From Polynucleobacter sp. MWH-Svant-W18 (lineage in GTDB: Bacteria; Pseudomonadota; Gammaproteobacteria; Burkholderiales; Burkholderiaceae), in contig NZ_CP061293.1 in the NCBI RefSeq assembly GCF_018687495.1, positions 1,302,001 to 1,366,000 on the forward strand: 64,000 nucleotides of DNA, in the 5' to 3' direction. Of the stretch, positions 10,687 through 21,895 are shown piece after piece. The notes under the pieces were generated by a model that was given only the letters and a program-made list of their open reading frames with translations, did no database searches and had not been told where the DNA came from. The position numbers were made by a program, and so were the translations under genes. Each line of letters begins with the position of its first letter. The stretch's first letter is position 1.

Positions 10687-10710
10687 TAAAAAAATGGCCC
10701 GAATGGACCA
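10687..10710 (-). terminator. Terminator-like hairpin between ihfB and lapB
   Basis: Stem 10695-10700 with 10705-10710 (6 pairs including one G-T), a 4-base loop, then seven T residues on the minus strand. It lies after the ihfB stop and 18 bases before the lapB start, so it probably attenuates rather than fully separates the two genes. Confidence 0.5.
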
Positions 10711-10729
10711 CTGAGGATAAGCCTGAATA

Positions 10730-11074
10730 TTAGGCACCAGAACCCTCTTTGGGGCCCGCCTGTTTGAGCGGCTTGTAATCCACTCGTTCACGCAACTCTT
10801 TACCAGGCTTGAAATGCGGCACACGCTTTTCTGGAATCAAGACCTTATCACCAGACTTTGGATTGCGACCAGTACGAGCAGGACGATGATGCAGTACAAA
10901 ACTGCCAACACCGCGCAACTCAATACGCTTGCCCTCAGCTAAAGCATGAGTCATGGTATCTAGCAAAGTTTTTACTGCTAGCTCTACGTCCCTAGGCAGA
11001 AGCTGCGGAAATTGTTCCGCAAGGCTCTCCACAAGTTCGGAGCGAGTAATTGCTTGTTGCTCTTGATCTGTCAT
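10730..11074 (-). CDS. ihfB: Integration host factor beta subunit
   Basis: 114 residues, an HU/IHF fold. The N-terminus [17 protein letters not shown] and the DNA-bending arm around [10 protein letters not shown] are clear, with [17 protein letters not shown] sequence after it. The tail of about 15 residues beyond the usual IHF-beta end is Lys/Gly/Pro-rich, as in other Burkholderiales. It pairs with IhfA to bend DNA at specific sites. It follows rpsA, separated by a strong terminator. Confidence 0.92.
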   Translation of the reverse strand: MTDQEQQAITRSELVESLAEQFPQLLPRDVELAVKTLLDTMTHALAEGKRIELRGVGSFVLHHRPARTGRNPKSGDKVLIPEKRVPHFKPGKELRERVDYKPLKQAGPKEGSGA

Positions 11075-11082
11075 GATCTATC

Positions 11083-11119
11083 AAAAAAAATCGCCGCTCC
11101 CCCAACGGAAAGCGGCGAT
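11083..11119 (-). terminator. Strong intrinsic terminator after rpsA
   Basis: A 9-pair GC-rich stem (11090-11098 with 11111-11119) with a 12-base loop, followed on the minus strand by eight consecutive T residues (11083-11090). It lies between the rpsA stop and the ihfB start and should end most rpsA transcripts. Confidence 0.85.
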
Positions 11120-11125
11120 ATTGCC

Positions 11126-12799
11126 TTAACCCTGATTGTCCAATTTTGCTTTTAACAAAGCACCCAAATTGGTTGTGCCAGACTGCGCATCACCTTGGAG
11201 TTTGCTCATTGCATCTTGTTGATCAGAACTGTCTTTTGCTTTGATTGAAAGATTGATGACGCGTGACTTACGATCAATATTAATGATCATTGCAGTAACG
11301 CTATCGCCTTCTTTCAATACATTGCGTGCATCTTCAACGCGATCGGTTGAGATCTCAGAAGCGCGCAAGTAAGCTTCAACTTCATCAGCCAAGTGAATCG
11401 TTGCACCCTTAGCATCAACTGCCTTCACAGTACCGGTGACGAGGCTACCCTTGTCGCTGACGGATGTGTAGTTATTGAATGGGTCACCAGACAATTGCTT
11501 GATACCGAGAGAAATACGCTCTTTCTCAACATCAATTGCCAATACAGTGGCTTCAACTTCATCACCTTTTTTATACTTCTTAACAGCTTCTTCGCCTGGC
11601 TCATTCCATGAGAGGTCTGAGAGGTGAACTAAACCATCGATACCGCCAGGCAAGCCAATAAACACACCGAAGTCGGTAATTGACTTGATGGCGCCAGAAA
11701 GCTTGTCGCCTTTTTGCTGTGAACGTGAGAACTCTTCCCATGGATTTGCTTTGCACTGCTTGATGCCCAAGCTAATACGACGCTTGTCTTCATCAATATC
11801 CAAAACCATCACTTCAACTTCAGTTCCCAATGCAGTCGCTTTGCTTGGAGCAACGTTCTTGTTGGTCCAATCCATTTCAGAAACGTGTACCAAGCCTTCG
11901 ATACCAGATTCGATTTCAACGAATGCGCCGTAATCAGTCAAGTTGGTTACTTTGCCGAATAAACGGGTATTTGGTGGGTAACGACGAGCGATACCAACCC
12001 ATGGATCATCACCAAGCTGCTTGACACCAAGTGAAACGCGGTTCTTCTCTTGATCGAACTTCAAAATCTTCGCTGTCACTTCTTGACCAACAGTCAACAT
12101 CTCGCTTGGGTGACGCACACGACGCCATGCCAAATCAGTGATGTGTAAGAGGCCATCGATACCACCGAGGTCAACGAACGCGCCGTAATCAGTGATATTC
12201 TTGACGAGGCCAGTTACGACAGCGCCTTCTTTAAGGTTAGACATCAACTTAGCACGCTCTTCACCTTGGCTAGCTTCAACAACCGCACGACGTGACAACA
12301 CTACGTTGTTACGCTTACGGTCAAGCTTGATAACCTTGAACTCCATCGTCTTACCTTCGTAAGGGCTAGTGTCTTTGATTGGGCGTGTGTCAACTAGTGA
12401 TCCAGGCAAGAATGCGCGGATACCGTTCACCATCACAGTCAAACCGCCTTTAACCTTACCAGTAACAGTACCGGTAACGATCTCAGCTTGCTCGAGTGCT
12501 TTTTCCAAATTCATCCATGATGCCAAGCGCTTTGCTTTATCACGGGAGAGGATAGTGTCGCCATAGCCGTTCTCAAGAGCGTCAATAGCAACAGAAACGA
12601 AATCGCCAGGAGCTACTTCAATTTCTCCAGCGTCGTTATGGAATTCTTCAACAGGAATAAACGCTTCTGACTTTAAACCAGCGTTAACAACGACGAAGTT
12701 GTGGTCGATGCGAAGGACTTCAGCCGAAATAACTTGGCCGGTCTTCATATTCGATCGGGTTAATGATTCTTCAAATAATTCTGCAAATGATTCAGACAT
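11126..12799 (-). CDS. rpsA: 30S ribosomal protein S1
   Basis: 557 residues with six S1/OB repeats, seen in the recurring pattern [26 protein letters not shown]. Two N-terminal repeats bind the ribosome and four downstream repeats bind mRNA. The protein lets 30S subunits start on structured or weak-SD messages. The gene follows cmk, the usual order in proteobacteria. No clear Shine-Dalgarno sequence precedes the ATG at 12799, and a small hairpin sits just upstream, in line with the autoregulated rpsA leaders known in gammaproteobacteria. Confidence 0.97.
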   Translation of the reverse strand: MSESFAELFEESLTRSNMKTGQVISAEVLRIDHNFVVVNAGLKSEAFIPVEEFHNDAGEIEVAPGDFVSVAIDALENGYGDTILSRDKAKRLASWMNLEKALEQAEIVTGTVTGKVKGGLTVMVNGIRAFLPGSLVDTRPIKDTSPYEGKTMEFKVIKLDRKRNNVVLSRRAVVEASQGEERAKLMSNLKEGAVVTGLVKNITDYGAFVDLGGIDGLLHITDLAWRRVRHPSEMLTVGQEVTAKILKFDQEKNRVSLGVKQLGDDPWVGIARRYPPNTRLFGKVTNLTDYGAFVEIESGIEGLVHVSEMDWTNKNVAPSKATALGTEVEVMVLDIDEDKRRISLGIKQCKANPWEEFSRSQQKGDKLSGAIKSITDFGVFIGLPGGIDGLVHLSDLSWNEPGEEAVKKYKKGDEVEATVLAIDVEKERISLGIKQLSGDPFNNYTSVSDKGSLVTGTVKAVDAKGATIHLADEVEAYLRASEISTDRVEDARNVLKEGDSVTAMIINIDRKSRVINLSIKAKDSSDQQDAMSKLQGDAQSGTTNLGALLKAKLDNQG

Positions 12800-12815
12800 G
12801 TGTATTCACTTTGTG

Positions 12816-12834
12816 CCGTCAGAAGGCCCGACGG
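12816..12834 (-). other. Hairpin in the rpsA 5' leader
   Basis: Five perfect pairs (CCGTC at 12816-12820 with GACGG at 12830-12834) around a 9-base loop, ending 17 bases before the rpsA ATG. The bases between the hairpin and the start lack a purine-rich SD. It could take part in S1 autoregulation, which is inferred by analogy only. Confidence 0.4.
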
Positions 12835-12933
12835 GTTAGGTTAAAAAAGTCTTTAAGAAACACGCTAATGAAATGATCGCGTTGTGGAGTTTCCTAAGAC
12901 GCCAAAACTACTACTTACATCTACTGCTAAAAA

Positions 12934-13596
12934 CTAAACAATTGCAGATTGATACCAATCTAAAACCGTCTTAACTGCTTGATCTATCGAAAGATCTGAT
13001 GTTTCAAGCACTTTTGCACCATCTGCAACCAAGAGGGGTGCGGTACCTCGACTACTATCTCTGGCATCGCGCTCCTGCAAATCTTGCAGTAAGTCTGAAA
13101 GTTTAGCAGAAATTCCCTTAGCTATCAATTGCTTATAGCGACGCTCAGCTCTGGCAGCGGCTGTTGCCGTCAAAAAAACCTTCAAAACTGCGTCTGGGAA
13201 TATCACGCTGGCCATATCTCTGCCATCAGCCACCAATCCGGGAGATTGGCGAAAACTGCGCTGTAGGCCCACCAATGCAGATCTGACCTCAGGATGAACG
13301 GCTAAGGCTGAGGCTCTCAAACCGATGTTTTCCGTGCGAATCGCGTCAGTGACATCCTCTCCATTCAAGAAAATTTGGTTATTTTTAAATGAAATCAATA
13401 ACTTAGGAACCAAGAGACCTAATTCAGGACCATTTTTGACGTCAATTCCCTGTTTTTCACTAGCCAAAGCCACTAAGCGATAGAGCGCCCCACTATCCAA
13501 ATAATGAAAGCCCAACTTTTCTGCCACCAAAGAGGCAACCGTCCCTTTGCCGGAAGCAGTAGGTCCATCAATTGCGATGACTGGAAAATTACGCAT
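12934..13596 (-). CDS. cmk: Cytidylate kinase
   Basis: 220 residues with the P-loop GPTASGKG at 11-18 and the CMP-binding segment [15 protein letters not shown]. It phosphorylates CMP and dCMP using ATP. It starts 13 bases after aroA and precedes rpsA, the conserved aroA-cmk-rpsA order. Confidence 0.95.
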   Translation of the reverse strand: MRNFPVIAIDGPTASGKGTVASLVAEKLGFHYLDSGALYRLVALASEKQGIDVKNGPELGLLVPKLLISFKNNQIFLNGEDVTDAIRTENIGLRASALAVHPEVRSALVGLQRSFRQSPGLVADGRDMASVIFPDAVLKVFLTATAAARAERRYKQLIAKGISAKLSDLLQDLQERDARDSSRGTAPLLVADGAKVLETSDLSIDQAVKTVLDWYQSAIV

Positions 13597-13609
13597 GAAT
13601 TGTTTTGAA

Positions 13610-14938
13610 TTAACTCACGACTTTCGCAAATTCAGCGAAGTAGCTTGGGAAAGTTTTTGCTACGCAATTGGGATCATTGATCTTGAGTGCGTTCGGTCCA
13701 AATGCAGCAAGTGAAAAACACATCGCCATGCGATGGTCATCATAAGTATCAATGCCTTCGCTCGGTGACTTCCAGTCGGCTGGCGCTTTAGGTGCATTCA
13801 CAACAATGTAGTCAGCACCTTCTTCAACAATCGCACCTACTTTTCTCAATTCTTTTGCCATTGCGGCAATACGATCTGTTTCTTTAACTCGCCAACTTGC
13901 AATATTGTTTAAACGTGTTGGACCCGCTGCAAATAAAGCTGCGATAGCAAGTGTCATTGCAGCATCTGGGATTTCTGTGCAATCAAGCGTGATCCCCTGA
14001 AGTTTGCCGTTGGCATTTTTTACACCCGAGACTTCAAGCCAATCCTCACCAGCAGCAATATTGGCACCCATCAAGGCAAGCGCATCAGCAAAAGCCACAT
14101 CCCCTTGAATACTCTCCTTACCTACGCCCACAACCCTTATAGGCCCGCCACCAATAGCACCAAGGGCCAAGAAGTAAGATGCGGAAGAGGCGTCACCTTC
14201 AACTGATAGTTGACCTGGACTTTGATACACCGCATCAGACGTCTTAACAGGGATCACAAATGATTGTGCATCTGGGCAACTAACCTTCACACCAAAGCGC
14301 GCCATCAGCTTTAAGGTGATATCAATATAGGGTCGAGAAATTAATTCCCCAATGACTTCAATACGGACCGGCTCATTTGCAACCAAAGGTAAGGCCATTA
14401 ACAATGCTGTCAAGAATTGACTTGATACATCGCCACGTACCTTGACCACATCTTTAATCTGAATGTCTGCAGCCAAGATTTTGATTGGGGGATAACCTTC
14501 TTGTAATTCGTATTCAATCTTGGCGCCCACTTGACGTAAGCCATCTACCAAATCGCGAATGGGCCTCTCATGCATGCGCGCAACACCAGATAGGCGATAG
14601 TGACCACCTTGCATTGCTAGTGCAGCAGTTAAAGGACGAATAGCCGTGCCGGCATTACCCATGAAGAGGTCTGCATCACGCACCGGGAATTTGCCACCAC
14701 AACCCTCCACTACACAAACTTTGTCTGCCTTGTCCGTCACAGATAAACCCAGTTGACGCAAGGCATTACGCATCACTTGGGTGTCGTCTGCATCTAAGAG
14801 GTTATTTAGCGTTGTTGTGCCCGAAGAAAGCGCTGCCAATAGCAAAGCACGATTTGAGATGCTCTTGGAACCAGGCAAAACAATTGAGCCTTGAGCTCGC
14901 TTGAATGGACCAATCTCAATACTAGGCAAATGAGTCAT
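13610..14938 (-). CDS. aroA: 3-phosphoshikimate 1-carboxyvinyltransferase (EPSP synthase)
   Basis: 442 residues. [11 protein letters not shown] at 21-31 holds the active-site lysine (K24 or K25), GNAGTAIRP at 94-102 is the PEP-site loop of the class I (glyphosate-sensitive) form, and YDDHRMAM is near the C-terminus. It joins PEP to shikimate-3-phosphate. The ATG overlaps the tyrA stop by one base (TAATG), pointing to coupled translation. Confidence 0.96.
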   Translation of the reverse strand: MTHLPSIEIGPFKRAQGSIVLPGSKSISNRALLLAALSSGTTTLNNLLDADDTQVMRNALRQLGLSVTDKADKVCVVEGCGGKFPVRDADLFMGNAGTAIRPLTAALAMQGGHYRLSGVARMHERPIRDLVDGLRQVGAKIEYELQEGYPPIKILAADIQIKDVVKVRGDVSSQFLTALLMALPLVANEPVRIEVIGELISRPYIDITLKLMARFGVKVSCPDAQSFVIPVKTSDAVYQSPGQLSVEGDASSASYFLALGAIGGGPIRVVGVGKESIQGDVAFADALALMGANIAAGEDWLEVSGVKNANGKLQGITLDCTEIPDAAMTLAIAALFAAGPTRLNNIASWRVKETDRIAAMAKELRKVGAIVEEGADYIVVNAPKAPADWKSPSEGIDTYDDHRMAMCFSLAAFGPNALKINDPNCVAKTFPSYFAEFAKVVS

Positions 14939-15819
14939 TAAGCCCCATCCAGATCTTGACGCGCTTTGCTTGCCTTATTAAATAATTTCTCTAGACCAGT
15001 ACCATCATTTTCAGCAATCAATTTACGCATATGATTCACGATCAATAGATATTGATCTAACTCTTTCAGAATGGCTGTGCGATTACCTAAACAAATGTCG
15101 CGCCACATTTCTGGGCTAGATGCTGCAATCCGAGTGAAGTCTTTAAAGCCGGCGCCAACATGACCAAGCTTTTGATCAGCATCTTCCGAATTCACAACAC
15201 TTGCCATCAAAGCGTATGACAAGATGTGTGGAAGATGGGATACGGCGGCATAAATTGCATCGTGTTGTACAACACCAATCTTTTTCACTACTGAACCGAC
15301 TGACTCCCAAAATCCAATCATTAAGGCAATATCTTCAGGAGAGTTTTCCTGTAGAGGGCAAATAATCGTTTGCTTGCCTTTGAATAAATCCGCTTTTGCT
15401 GCTGCAGCACCATGTTGTGCTCCGCCTGCAATGGGATGAGCCGGTACAAACTGACAAGCTTTTTTACCTAGCACCTCTTTGGCAGCCAAGATCACATCGC
15501 CCTTAGTGCTACCGGCATCCGTAATCATGGTTCTAGGCTCAAGATGCGGTTCAATCATCTCAAAGGCTGCTCGCATTTGAGCAACTGGTATGCACAACAC
15601 AATGACATCAGACTGCTTAGCAGCTTCAATTAAATCCACTACGCCATCAATCGCACCCATCTTTTGCGCTTGATCTAAATTTTCTTTACTGCGACCCACA
15701 CCTAACACTTTGGTAACCACACCCGCTTGTTTGAGCGCCAAACCTAGGGATGCGCCGATCAAGCCCACACCAACGATGGTGACAGTACCGTAATTGCTCG
15801 CAGGATTCTTGATGGTCAT
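14938..15819 (-). CDS. tyrA: Prephenate dehydrogenase
   Basis: 293 residues from the ATG at 15819, chosen because it overlaps the hisC stop as TAATG and gives the usual N-terminus; a longer frame from 15906 would overlap hisC by 88 bases. NAD motif GVGLIGAS at 17-24, and [14 protein letters not shown] is the prephenate-site segment. It makes 4-hydroxyphenylpyruvate for tyrosine. There is no chorismate mutase or ACT domain, so mutase activity comes from pheA. Confidence 0.94.
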   Translation of the reverse strand: MTIKNPASNYGTVTIVGVGLIGASLGLALKQAGVVTKVLGVGRSKENLDQAQKMGAIDGVVDLIEAAKQSDVIVLCIPVAQMRAAFEMIEPHLEPRTMITDAGSTKGDVILAAKEVLGKKACQFVPAHPIAGGAQHGAAAAKADLFKGKQTIICPLQENSPEDIALMIGFWESVGSVVKKIGVVQHDAIYAAVSHLPHILSYALMASVVNSEDADQKLGHVGAGFKDFTRIAASSPEMWRDICLGNRTAILKELDQYLLIVNHMRKLIAENDGTGLEKLFNKASKARQDLDGA

Positions 15820-16949
15820 TAGGAAAGTATTTCTGCAGTGATTTCTTTTAGGGCTGCGATGAAAGCAGCATTTTCTTCTGGCAAACCAATCGAGATACGT
15901 AACCACTGCGGCAAACCATAGTTCCCTACCGGACGCACGATAATGCCGCGCTTTAGCAAAGCTAAATTGATGCGGGGCCCCGCTTGATCGTCGTTACCCA
16001 CCTTGACGAGAACAAAGTTTCCAGCAGATGGCAGATAAGTCAGGCCTAAATCATCAAATGCTTTAGTAAGTTGTAAATAGCCAGCACGATTGAGTTCAAA
16101 ACCTTCTTGCAAGAATGCTTTGTCTTGAAATGCCGCAATGGCTGCTGCCTGCGCAAGACTATTCACATTAAATGGTTGGCGAATACGATTGAGCAAATCT
16201 GTTAAGTGGGGCTGTGCAACTCCATAACCAATACGTAAACCTGCTAGGCCATAGGCTTTGGAAAAGCTACGCGACAAAATCATATTTGGGAAGCGCTTTA
16301 CCCAGGCAACCGCATCATAGCGCTGCTCTGGAGTTAAGTATTCGTTATACGCCTCATCAAGCACCACAACAACATGAGCTGGGACTCCCACCAGAAATTC
16401 TTCAATCTCTTTAGCGGTGAGATAGCTTCCTGTCGGATTGTTTGGGTTAGCTACAAAGACTAGCTTTGCTTTATCACCAGCAGCTTTGACTGCAGCCAAC
16501 ATCGCTGGCAAGTCATGGCCATAAGTAGGGCTTGCTGAAACCTCAACTGCCTTAGCGCCAACTGCTTGCGTTGCAAGGGGGTAAACCGCGAAAGCGTGTT
16601 TGGAGAAGATGACTTCGTCACCAGCCTGCGCCACAGCACGGGCCGCCAACTCTAGGATGTCATTGCTTCCATTACCCAAAGTAATCCAATTAGCCGGGAC
16701 ATCTAAGCGCTCTGATAAAACCTTTTTTAATTCAAAACCATTGGAGTCAGGATAGCGGCCCAGATCACTTGCAGCCTTGAGCATCGCTTCTTGAGCAGAC
16801 TTAGGCATACCTAATGGATTTTCATTGGAAGCTAGCTTCACAATCTTGTTTTCATCTAAGCCATATTCACGAGCAACCTCGCTGATAGGGCGGCCACCAA
16901 CATAAGGCGCAATAGCGTGAATGTGTTTTAGACCAATCTTAGAAGTCAT
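15819..16949 (-). CDS. hisC: Histidinol-phosphate / aromatic aminotransferase
   Basis: 376 residues, a class I/II PLP aminotransferase. NPNNPTGSY is at 168-176, and SRSFSKAYGLAGLRIGY carries the PLP lysine near 231. The sequence is HisC-like, but its place between pheA and tyrA argues for use with aromatic 2-oxo acids or prephenate. Histidinol-phosphate activity would be needed only if no second hisC exists in the his operon. Confidence 0.9.
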   Translation of the reverse strand: MTSKIGLKHIHAIAPYVGGRPISEVAREYGLDENKIVKLASNENPLGMPKSAQEAMLKAASDLGRYPDSNGFELKKVLSERLDVPANWITLGNGSNDILELAARAVAQAGDEVIFSKHAFAVYPLATQAVGAKAVEVSASPTYGHDLPAMLAAVKAAGDKAKLVFVANPNNPTGSYLTAKEIEEFLVGVPAHVVVVLDEAYNEYLTPEQRYDAVAWVKRFPNMILSRSFSKAYGLAGLRIGYGVAQPHLTDLLNRIRQPFNVNSLAQAAAIAAFQDKAFLQEGFELNRAGYLQLTKAFDDLGLTYLPSAGNFVLVKVGNDDQAGPRINLALLKRGIIVRPVGNYGLPQWLRISIGLPEENAAFIAALKEITAEILS

Positions 16950-16967
16950 GCGAACTTTACAAATGAA

Positions 16968-18047
16968 TTAGGCAGAGTGTGGGTAAGAACCCAAATTCTT
17001 ATAGAACGCCGCAGTCTCTTTTAACTCCTCAAGCGCTTTTACAACTTTGGCATCCTCTGCATGACCAGCAATATCAATATAGAAGTGATATTCCCAAGTC
17101 CCTTTACGGGCAGGGCGAGACTCAAAACGATTCATCGACACACCATGCTTTGCCAAAGGAGCCAGTAAACGGTGCACAGCCCCCGGTTGGTTATCAACCG
17201 ATAACACCAAAGAAGTTTGATCTTTACCTGTTGGAGTGCACACATAGTTACCAACTACGACAAATCGTGTGCGGTTATGCGGGTCATCCTGAATCTGTGC
17301 AGCCACAGCCTGCAAGCCGTAAGTCTCTTGCGCAGGATCTCCCGCGATCGCAGCCAGGCTTGGATCATTTGCAGCTAGGCGAGCAGCCTCTGCATTGCTG
17401 CTGACTGCCTGACGCTTTAAATGCGGGGCATGCAGACTTAACCATTGTTGGCACTGTGCCAATGCTTGTGCATGAGCGCAAACCGTTGTCACGCCATCCA
17501 AGCTACCACTCTTCGTTAAGAGATGATGGCGAATCGGCAAGACGACTTCTCCGCTAATACGCATAGAGGAATCTAGCAACAAATCCAATGTGCGTGAGAT
17601 CGCACCTTCACTGGAGTTCTCAACAGGGACCACGCCAAATTGTGCGGCGCCCTTCTCTACTGATTTGAAAACTTCATCTAAGCTGGCACAAGGCAAGCCC
17701 ACAATCGAGTGACCAAAGTAGGTTTGTGCAGCCTGCTCAGAAAAGGTACCTGCTGGCCCAAGATAGGCAATAGTTTGACGGGCTTCTAAGGCTCTGCAAG
17801 CAGACATCACCTCGCGCCAAATGGCAGCAATGCCATCCGGCAGCAAAGGTCCGACATTGATTTCTTGCAGACGTGCAACCACCTGGCGCTCACGCTCAGG
17901 ACGAAACACTGGGGATGAGAAGCCACCTTTGACATGACCCACTTCTTGCGCCGCTTTAGCACGCTGCGTTAGTAAATCTAAAATCGCTGCATCCAAGGCA
18001 TCAATTTTTTCTCGCAGGGGAGCTAAGCGCTGTTCTTCAGTACTCAT
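16968..18047 (-). CDS. pheA: Bifunctional chorismate mutase / prephenate dehydratase
   Basis: 359 residues. An AroQ chorismate mutase domain (about 1-90) is followed by the prephenate dehydratase domain (from IAYLGPAGTFSEQA, with the catalytic TRF in HNRTRFVVV) and a C-terminal ACT domain with MNRFESRPARKGTWEYHFYI, where ESRP is the phenylalanine-binding motif. The ACT domain implies feedback inhibition by phenylalanine. The start overlaps the serC stop as TAATG. Confidence 0.95.
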   Translation of the reverse strand: MSTEEQRLAPLREKIDALDAAILDLLTQRAKAAQEVGHVKGGFSSPVFRPERERQVVARLQEINVGPLLPDGIAAIWREVMSACRALEARQTIAYLGPAGTFSEQAAQTYFGHSIVGLPCASLDEVFKSVEKGAAQFGVVPVENSSEGAISRTLDLLLDSSMRISGEVVLPIRHHLLTKSGSLDGVTTVCAHAQALAQCQQWLSLHAPHLKRQAVSSNAEAARLAANDPSLAAIAGDPAQETYGLQAVAAQIQDDPHNRTRFVVVGNYVCTPTGKDQTSLVLSVDNQPGAVHRLLAPLAKHGVSMNRFESRPARKGTWEYHFYIDIAGHAEDAKVVKALEELKETAAFYKNLGSYPHSA

Positions 18048-19144
18048 TAAGCCCGCCTTTCAAAATCACGCATAAACTCAACCAAGGCCTTCACACCTTC
18101 TATCGGCATTGCGTTGTAAATACTGGCGCGCATACCACCCGCCGCTTTATGACCTCGCAAGGCCACCAGACCAGCAGCATTTGACTGCGCCAGAAACTCT
18201 GCATTCAGGTTCTCATCTTTTAAGAAAAAAGTCACGTTCATCCGTGAGCGATATTCCTTAGTGACGCGATTTTCATACAGACTGCTTTGATCCAGAAAGC
18301 TATAGAGCAAGTTTGCTTTTTCTTGATTGCGCTTTTCCATCACCTTCACGCCACCCTGCTTGAGGAGCCACTTAAAGCCCAAGCCAGCCATATAAATCGA
18401 AAAAGTTGGGGGCGTATTGATCATCGATTGAGTGCCGGCCTGCACTGACCAATCCCAAATCGTTGGGGTGATACCCATGCTGTGACCAAGCAGGTCTTTG
18501 CGAATAATCACAATCGTCACACCAGAGGGGCCGATATTCTTTTGTGCACCACCAAACCACACAGCACATTGGGTGACATCCATCTCTTTCGAAAGAATAT
18601 TGCTAGAGATATCTGCCACCAGAGGAGTGCCCCCAACATCTGGCACATCCGGAAACTCAACGCCACCAATCGTCTCATTGGCACAGTAATGCACATAAGC
18701 CGCGTCACTGGATAAATTCCAAGTGGATCTTGCTGGAATCGTGTTGAATTTTTCTGCAGCTGAAGAAGCCACCAAATGAGCAGCGCCATACTTTTGCGCT
18801 TCTTTAAATGATTTTTCTGACCAGACACCTGTGACTAGAAAGTCTGCCTTAGGGCCGTTTTTAGCCAAGGGCATGAGGTTCATGGGGATGGCTGCATTTT
18901 GTCCAAGTCCACCACCTTGCAAGAGCAAGATTTCATAAGAATCCGGAATGCTCATCAGCATACGCAGGTCTTGAATCACCTCTTCATACACTTCCATGAA
19001 TTCTTTACTGCGGTGACTAATTTCCATGACGCTAGTACCGAGTCCGCGCCAATTGAGCATTTCATCAGCAGCCTGCTTCAATACCTCTTCAGGTAATGTA
19101 GCAGGCCCCGCAGCGAAATTGAAGATGCGGCGGTCAAAAGTCAT
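18047..19144 (-). CDS. serC: Phosphoserine aminotransferase
   Basis: 365 residues, opening with IFNFAAGPATLP. FGGAQKNIGPSG carries the PLP lysine (K202). It converts 3-phosphohydroxypyruvate to phosphoserine and can serve pyridoxal phosphate synthesis. It lies 25 bases downstream of gyrA on the same strand and is coupled to pheA by a one-base overlap. Confidence 0.96.
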   Translation of the reverse strand: MTFDRRIFNFAAGPATLPEEVLKQAADEMLNWRGLGTSVMEISHRSKEFMEVYEEVIQDLRMLMSIPDSYEILLLQGGGLGQNAAIPMNLMPLAKNGPKADFLVTGVWSEKSFKEAQKYGAAHLVASSAAEKFNTIPARSTWNLSSDAAYVHYCANETIGGVEFPDVPDVGGTPLVADISSNILSKEMDVTQCAVWFGGAQKNIGPSGVTIVIIRKDLLGHSMGITPTIWDWSVQAGTQSMINTPPTFSIYMAGLGFKWLLKQGGVKVMEKRNQEKANLLYSFLDQSSLYENRVTKEYRSRMNVTFFLKDENLNAEFLAQSNAAGLVALRGHKAAGGMRASIYNAMPIEGVKALVEFMRDFERRA

Positions 19145-19169
19145 AAGCTACTAGTCTAGTGATAACGCT

Positions 19170-21878
19170 TTAAGCGTCACCTGCCGCATCAGAATTGGAA
19201 TCAGTTGCTGAATCAGCAGATGCATCACCTTCTTCTGCTTCGTCGCCCTCTTCATCCGAGTCGCTCTCAGCAATACGCTGCAGACCAGATAAGCGAGTGC
19301 CCTCATCCACGTTGATCAAAGTCACGCCTTGAGTAGCGCGACCCATTTCGCGAATTTCAGAAACACGTGTACGCACTAAAACGCCACCCGTAGTGATCAA
19401 CATAATTTGATCTTCAGGAGAAACCAAAGCGGCAGCAACTACTTTACCGTTACGCTCGCTTGTCTGAATTGCAATCATGCCCTTGGTGCCGCGGCCATGA
19501 CGTGTGTATTCAGCAATAGGCGTACGCTTACCGTAACCATTCTCCGTAGCAGTCAACACACTACTTGGAATTGCAATGCCGTTTGCGTCTACCACTGCGG
19601 CTTCAGCACCTTCAGCAGCCTCTGCTGGGGCAACTAACATCGCAATCACTTGATGACCGACGCCTAAATTCATGCCGCGCACACCCCGTGCGGTACGGCC
19701 CATTGGACGCACATCATTCTCATCAAAACGCACTGCTTTACCGGCATCAGAGAACAACATCACATCATGCTGACCATCCGTTATAGCTGCGCCAACCAAG
19801 AAATCATTCTCGTTGAGGTCAACCGCAATAATGCCGGCCTTACGTGGGTTGGAGAAGTCAGACAAGCGTGTCTTCTTCACAGTACCCAAACTCGTTGCCA
19901 TAAAGACATACTGATCATCTTGGTAGCCCTTGATCGGCAGAATCACAGTGATCTTTTCACCTTCGATCAATGGGAACATATTGACGATTGGCTTACCGCG
20001 TGAAGTACGACTGCCTTGTGGAACTTCCCACACTTTGAGCCAGTACATGCGGCCACGATCAGAGAAACACAAAATCGTATCGTGTGTATTGGCTACGAAC
20101 AGCGTATCAATCCAGTCTTCATCTTTCGTAGCGGCGGCTTGCTTGCCACGACCACCACGTTTCTGTGCACGGTATTCACTCAGCGGCTGACTCTTCATGT
20201 AACCAGTGTGTGACAGTGTCACCACCATATCTTGTGGAGTGATCAAATCTTCTGTGAAGAGTTCGGTTGCATTCATCTCAATGAATGAACGACGACCTGT
20301 ATCACCGCCAGCTTTACCAAATTCAGCTTGCACTTCTTTTAGTTCGCTTTCGATGACTTGAGTAACACGTTCTGGCTTTGCTAACAAATCTAACAAGTCA
20401 GAAATTTCTGCCATGACTTCTTTGTACTCGTTCACAATCTTGTCTTGCTCAAGACCAGTCAAGCGTTGCAAACGCATCTGCAAAATTTCTTGTGCTTGAC
20501 TGTCAGAGAGGCGATACAGGCCAGTAGTCTGCATACCGTACTCGGGCAACAAACCTTCTGGACGGTAGGCATTACGGCCTCCTGGTGTATCGGTCTCAGC
20601 ACGCGCCAACATCTCACGCACCATAGAGGAATCCCAAGCTTTACCCATCAACTCTTGCTTTGCAATCACTGGGTTTGCAGCCGCTTTAATGATGGCAATG
20701 AACTCATCTATGTTTGCTAAGGCAACTGCCAAACCTTCTAAGACGTGACCGCGCTCACGCGCTTTACGCAATTCAAAAATTGTGCGACGTGTCACAACTT
20801 CACGACGATGCTGCAAGAAATATTCCAGCATTTGCTTCAAGTTGAGCAAGCGTGGTTGGTTATCTACCAAGGCCACCATGTTCATACCGAAGTTATCTTG
20901 CAGTTGAGTGCTCTTATACAAATTATTGAGAACCACCTCAGGCACTTCACCGCGCTTAAGTTCAATCACAACGCGCATACCGGATTTATCTGACTCGTCA
21001 CGCAAATCAGAAATGCCTTCAACTTTTTTCTCATTCACTAACTCAGCAATACGCTCGAGCAAGTTCTTTTTGTTTACTTGATATGGCAACTCATCAACGA
21101 TGATGGCCTGACGTGCGCCCTTGTCGATATCTTCAAAGTGAGTCTTGGCACGCATAACAACACGACCACGACCAGTTCTGTAGCCTTCGCGCACTCCTTG
21201 AACGCCGTAAATAATGCCGGCGGTGGGGAAGTCGGGAGCTGGAATGATCTCAATCAGCTCATCAATCGAGCATTCGGGGTTATGCAAGACGTGTAAACAG
21301 GCTGTAACGACCTCATCGAGGTTATGGGGAGGGATATTGGTCGCCATACCCACCGCAATGCCTGAGCTGCCGTTTATGAGCAAATTAGGCACTTTTGCAG
21401 GAAGAATCAGGGGTTCTTTCTCGCTACCGTCGTAATTTGGCCCAAAATCCACGGTTTCCTTGTCCAAATCGGCCAAAAGCTCATGGGCGATCTTGCGCAG
21501 GCGGATCTCCGTATACCGCATCGCAGCAGCGTTATCGCCGTCTACGGAGCCAAAGTTGCCCTGCCCATCAACCAGCATATAGCGCAGGGAGAAGTCCTGG
21601 GCCATCCGAACGATGGTGTCATACACCGCAGAATCACCGTGCGGATGGTATTTACCGATCACATCGCCAACTATACGGGCAGATTTTTTGTAAGCTCGGT
21701 TCCAATCGTTGTTTAATTCATACATCGCGAATAAGACCCGGCGGTGAACCGGTTTGAGGCCATCGCGCACGTCTGGCAGGGCTCTGCCGACGATGACGCT
21801 CATTGCGTAGTCCAAATAGGACCGCCGCATTTCGTCTTCGAGGGATATTGGTAGTGTTTCTTTAGCGGCTTGTTCCAT
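19170..21878 (-). CDS. gyrA: DNA gyrase subunit A
   Basis: 902 residues. The catalytic tyrosine is Y122 in AMRYTEIRL. The quinolone region [18 protein letters not shown] has serine at 83 and aspartate at 87, the sensitive residues in E. coli numbering. The gyrase-specific box AQKRGGRGK separates the breakage-reunion domain from the six-bladed DNA-wrapping domain. The last 40 residues are a strongly acidic, Ser/Ala-rich tail. It supercoils DNA with GyrB. It heads the serC-pheA run. Confidence 0.97.
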   Translation of the reverse strand: MEQAAKETLPISLEDEMRRSYLDYAMSVIVGRALPDVRDGLKPVHRRVLFAMYELNNDWNRAYKKSARIVGDVIGKYHPHGDSAVYDTIVRMAQDFSLRYMLVDGQGNFGSVDGDNAAAMRYTEIRLRKIAHELLADLDKETVDFGPNYDGSEKEPLILPAKVPNLLINGSSGIAVGMATNIPPHNLDEVVTACLHVLHNPECSIDELIEIIPAPDFPTAGIIYGVQGVREGYRTGRGRVVMRAKTHFEDIDKGARQAIIVDELPYQVNKKNLLERIAELVNEKKVEGISDLRDESDKSGMRVVIELKRGEVPEVVLNNLYKSTQLQDNFGMNMVALVDNQPRLLNLKQMLEYFLQHRREVVTRRTIFELRKARERGHVLEGLAVALANIDEFIAIIKAAANPVIAKQELMGKAWDSSMVREMLARAETDTPGGRNAYRPEGLLPEYGMQTTGLYRLSDSQAQEILQMRLQRLTGLEQDKIVNEYKEVMAEISDLLDLLAKPERVTQVIESELKEVQAEFGKAGGDTGRRSFIEMNATELFTEDLITPQDMVVTLSHTGYMKSQPLSEYRAQKRGGRGKQAAATKDEDWIDTLFVANTHDTILCFSDRGRMYWLKVWEVPQGSRTSRGKPIVNMFPLIEGEKITVILPIKGYQDDQYVFMATSLGTVKKTRLSDFSNPRKAGIIAVDLNENDFLVGAAITDGQHDVMLFSDAGKAVRFDENDVRPMGRTARGVRGMNLGVGHQVIAMLVAPAEAAEGAEAAVVDANGIAIPSSVLTATENGYGKRTPIAEYTRHGRGTKGMIAIQTSERNGKVVAAALVSPEDQIMLITTGGVLVRTRVSEIREMGRATQGVTLINVDEGTRLSGLQRIAESDSDEEGDEAEEGDASADSATDSNSDAAGDA

Positions 21879-21895
21879 CCAGAAATAATATCATT

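Noticed and set aside
21230..21435. Plus-strand frame inside gyrA as a small gene
   Set aside because: Antisense to the conserved GyrA breakage-reunion domain; no support.
19407..21757. Series of plus-strand open frames of 65-120 codons
   Set aside because: All lie antisense within gyrA and reflect its codon usage; none has a recognisable domain.
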